From Thomasclavelia spiroformis (GTDB lineage: Bacteria > Bacillota_I > Bacilli_A > Erysipelotrichales > Coprobacillaceae), in NCBI GenBank assembly GCA_018369555.1, contig JAGZCC010000033.1, forward strand, positions 1 to 24,523: a stretch of 24,523 nucleotides of DNA. Direction: 5' to 3'. Positions 22,017 through 24,523 of this stretch are shown here, piece by piece. The translations under genes were made by a program, and so were the position numbers. Below the pieces are notes generated by a model. The model was not told the origin of the DNA, did no database searches, and worked only from the letters and a program-made list of their open reading frames with translations. The number at the start of each line of letters is the position of its first letter. Within the stretch, counting starts at the first letter, position 1.

Positions 22017-24428
22017 ATGAATAATCAAGAGCATTTTGGAACATTGACACCAAGAATGAATGAATTTAGAGAAAAGCTTTTGGATAAAAAGCCATATATT
22101 TGCGCTCAAAGAGCATTGCTTGCAACAGAAGCTTATAAAGAAAATCAAAATCAACCAGTAGTTATGAAACGAGCTTTGATGTTAAAAAATATTTTAGAAA
22201 AAATGTCTATTTATATTGAAGATGAAACGTTGATTGTTGGAAATCAGGCATCTTCTAATCGTGACGCCCCAATTTTTCCTGAATATACTTTAGAATTTGT
22301 TCTTAATGAATTAGATTTATTTGAAAAACGTGATGGTGATGTTTTTTATATTAGAGAAGAAACTAAAGAAGCAATTCGTTCAATTGCACCTTTTTGGGAA
22401 AATAATAATTTAAGAAGTAAAGGTGGAGCATTGCTTCCTGAAGAAGTAAGTGTATTTATGGAAACAGGTTTTTTTGGAATGGAAGGTAAATTAAACTCTG
22501 GTGATGCTCATTTAGCAGTTGATTATCAAGAAGTTTTAAAAAAGGGATTAATCGGTTATGAAAAACGAGTTTTGGAATTAAAGGATAATTTGGATTTATG
22601 TATTAGTGAAAATATTGATAAATATCAATTTTATAAAGCTGTATTAGTTGTAATTGATGCTGTTAAAACTTATGCAAATCGTTTTTCTGCATTAGCTAAA
22701 GAGTTAGCTAATAAACATACTGGTAAACGAAAAGAAGAGTTATTAAAAATAAGTCAAATTTGTCAAAAAGTACCATATTATCCGGCTAAAACTTTTCAAG
22801 AAGCTCTTCAATCTACATGGTTTATTCAATTGATCTTACAAATTGAATCAAATGGACATTCTTTATCATATGGTCGTTTTGATCAATATATTTATCCATA
22901 TTATCAACATGATATTGATAATGGTTTAATTACTGAGGATGAAGCTGTAGAATTACTTACAAACTTATGGATCAAAACAATGACAATTAATAAAGTACGT
23001 AGTCAAGCTCATACATTTAGTAGTGCAGGAAGCCCAATGTATCAAAATGTTACAATTGGCGGACAAACGCCTGATAAAAAAGATGCAACAAATAAATTAT
23101 CATATTTAGTTTTAAAATCAGTTGCCCAAACAAGATTACCACAACCAAATCTAACTGTTAGATATCATCGTAACATGCCAAAAGAATTCTTAGATGAAGC
23201 AATTGAAGTAATGAAACTAGGAACAGGTATGCCAGCATTTAATTCAGATGAAGTTATTATTCCTTCATTTATTGAAAAAGGTGTTAAAGAAGAAGATGCT
23301 TATAATTATTCTGCAATTGGTTGTGTTGAAACTGCTGTTCCTGGTAAATGGGGATATCGTTGTACAGGAATGAGTTATATGAATTTCCCAAGAATTTTAT
23401 TAATTGCAATGAATGATGGAATTGACCCTACTTCTAATAAACGTTTTGTTGAAGGTTGTGGACATTTTAAAGAAATGAAATCTTTTGATGAATTAATGAA
23501 TGCAATTAATATGACGATTAGAAAATTAACAAGAATGAGTGTAATTGTAGAAAATGCTATTGACTTAGCATTAGAAAGAGATGTACCGGATATTTTATGT
23601 TCAGCTCTTGTTCAAGATTGTATTGGTAGAGGTAAAACGCTTAAAGAAGGTGGAGCAATTTATGACTTTATTTCTGGTTTACAAGTAGGAATCGCCAATA
23701 TGGCTGATAGTTTAGCGGCGATAAAAAAATTAGTATTTGAAGAAAAGAAAATTATTCCTGAACAATTATATAATGCACTAGAAGATAATTTTACTAGTGA
23801 AGAAAATCAAAAAATTCAACAAATGTTAATTAATGATGCCCCAAAATATGGTAATGATGATGATTATGTTGATAATTTAGTTGTTGAAGTATATAACGTT
23901 TATATTGATGAAATGAAAAAATATCCAAATACACGTTATAATAGAGGACCAATTGGTGGGATTCGTTATGCTGGTACTTCAAGTATTTCAGCAAACGTAG
24001 GACAAGGTTTTTCAACTATGGCAACACCTGATGGACGTAAGGCTCGTAGCCCTCTTGCTGAAGGATGTTCACCGGCTCATTCAATGGATAAAAATGGACC
24101 AACTGCAGTATTTAAATCTGTTTCTAAATTACCAACTCATGAAATTACTGGTGGTGTATTATTGAATCAAAAAGTTACGCCACAATTACTTGCAAATGAT
24201 GAAAATAAGGAAAAATTGGAAATGTTAATTAAAACATTTTTCAATCGTCTTGATGGCTATCATGTTCAATATAATGTAGTTTCAAGAGAAACATTAATTG
24301 ATGCTCAAAAGCATCCTGAAAAACATAAAGATTTAATTGTAAGGGTGGCAGGATATTCAGCATTCTTTAATGTTTTATCAAAAGCTACTCAAGATGATAT
24401 TATTGAAAGAACAGAACAGACATTATAA
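22017..24428 (+). CDS. Glycyl radical enzyme, PflD/YbiW type (PFL2 family)
   Basis: An 803-residue anaerobic radical enzyme. The active-site loop is AIGCVETAVPGKWG, with thiyl Cys436 and general-base Glu438. The glycyl radical site is RVAGYSAFF, with Gly779. There is only one active-site cysteine, so it is not pyruvate formate-lyase, which has two in a row. The residue after GCVE is Thr and not the Pro typical of choline lyase and diol or glycerol dehydratases. GCVETAVPGKWG is how I recall E. coli PflD and YbiW. Together with an activase and a fructose-6-phosphate-aldolase-like gene, this resembles ybiW-ybiY-fsaA. A 1,5-anhydroglucitol-6-phosphate lyase activity has been reported for such enzymes as I recall; here that is inference. 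The start follows GGGAGGAAA. Confidence 0.92.
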   Translation: MNNQEHFGTLTPRMNEFREKLLDKKPYICAQRALLATEAYKENQNQPVVMKRALMLKNILEKMSIYIEDETLIVGNQASSNRDAPIFPEYTLEFVLNELDLFEKRDGDVFYIREETKEAIRSIAPFWENNNLRSKGGALLPEEVSVFMETGFFGMEGKLNSGDAHLAVDYQEVLKKGLIGYEKRVLELKDNLDLCISENIDKYQFYKAVLVVIDAVKTYANRFSALAKELANKHTGKRKEELLKISQICQKVPYYPAKTFQEALQSTWFIQLILQIESNGHSLSYGRFDQYIYPYYQHDIDNGLITEDEAVELLTNLWIKTMTINKVRSQAHTFSSAGSPMYQNVTIGGQTPDKKDATNKLSYLVLKSVAQTRLPQPNLTVRYHRNMPKEFLDEAIEVMKLGTGMPAFNSDEVIIPSFIEKGVKEEDAYNYSAIGCVETAVPGKWGYRCTGMSYMNFPRILLIAMNDGIDPTSNKRFVEGCGHFKEMKSFDELMNAINMTIRKLTRMSVIVENAIDLALERDVPDILCSALVQDCIGRGKTLKEGGAIYDFISGLQVGIANMADSLAAIKKLVFEEKKIIPEQLYNALEDNFTSEENQKIQQMLINDAPKYGNDDDYVDNLVVEVYNVYIDEMKKYPNTRYNRGPIGGIRYAGTSSISANVGQGFSTMATPDGRKARSPLAEGCSPAHSMDKNGPTAVFKSVSKLPTHEITGGVLLNQKVTPQLLANDENKEKLEMLIKTFFNRLDGYHVQYNVVSRETLIDAQKHPEKHKDLIVRVAGYSAFFNVLSKATQDDIIERTEQTL

Positions 24429-24441
24429 AAGGAGAAATACA

Positions 24442-24523
24442 ATGGAATTTATAATTGATACAGTAAATTTAGAAGAAATCAAAGAAGCAGTTGAATACTT
24501 ACCGATTGTTGGAGTAACCAGCA
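24442..24523 (+). CDS. fsa: Fructose-6-phosphate aldolase / transaldolase-like protein (5' part)
   Basis: Only the first 27 codons are inside the window. The start MEFIIDTVNLEEIKEA and then LPIVGVTS matches the beginning of small FsaA/TalC-type aldolases, including the early active-site Asp (residue 6). It follows the glycyl radical enzyme stop by 13 bases, with AAGGAGAAA as ribosome binding site, so the two are co-transcribed. In the ybiW group the aldolase is thought to cleave the sugar phosphate made by the radical enzyme. Confidence 0.85.
   Translation, partial: MEFIIDTVNLEEIKEAVEYLPIVGVTS

Noticed and set aside
22017..24428. Pyruvate formate-lyase or choline/glycerol dehydratase
   Set aside because: PFL has two adjacent active-site cysteines and this protein has one. 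The Thr after GCVE and the GKWG context differ from the GCVEP of choline lyase and diol or glycerol dehydratases.

Overview
The window is AT-rich, low-GC Firmicute DNA. A Gram-positive surface anchor, strong AGGAGG-type ribosome binding sites, a short HisG with HisZ, and a glutamate dehydrogenase close to the Clostridium symbiosum enzyme all point to a gut anaerobe. The Erysipelotrichia (Thomasclavelia/Clostridium ramosum group) are the best guess, but this is inferred from gene content and style and not proven.

Region 1 (1-2015): the end of a tRNA cluster (a probable tRNA-Asp tail, tRNA-Phe, tRNA-Glu), a small membrane protein, and a convergent gdhA, with a shared bidirectional terminator between the last two. 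Region 2 (2138-7481): a 1712-residue secreted GH84 beta-N-acetylglucosaminidase (hyaluronidase/NagJ type) with F5/8C-like and FIVAR modules. Its leader carries a BglG/SacY/LicT-type antiterminator (RAT) overlapping a strong intrinsic terminator, so the gene is probably induced through a PTS-controlled antitermination protein encoded elsewhere.

Region 3 (7494-15216): a compact histidine operon hisZ-G-D-B-H-A-F-IE-J plus a small HAD-type gene, closed by a terminator. It is preceded by a 16-codon leader peptide with four consecutive His codons and RNA segments that can form mutually exclusive antiterminator and terminator structures, i.e. ribosome-mediated attenuation. hisC is not present.

Region 4 (15244-19020): a cupin gene driven by a MerR-type promoter (19-bp spacer, perfect 20-bp dyad) and followed by the first 13 codons of a RibD_C/dihydrofolate-reductase-like gene. 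That gene is cut off exactly where a GNAT - broken small membrane gene - MATE pump / divergent BmrR-like MerR block begins. This block looks like an insertion with its own promoter-operator.

Region 5 (19133-24523): a DUF1848 protein, a DeoR-family repressor, a glycyl-radical-enzyme activase, a PflD/YbiW-type glycyl radical enzyme, and the start of a fructose-6-phosphate-aldolase-like gene. Repeats of one inverted motif (TTTCAAATGAAA) before deoR and around the divergent activase/GRE promoters suggest a local DeoR regulon. The GRE-activase-aldolase trio resembles the ybiW-ybiY-fsaA group, for which a role in 1,5-anhydroglucitol-6-phosphate breakdown has been proposed.

No CRISPR array, insertion sequence transposase, rRNA or replication origin is visible.
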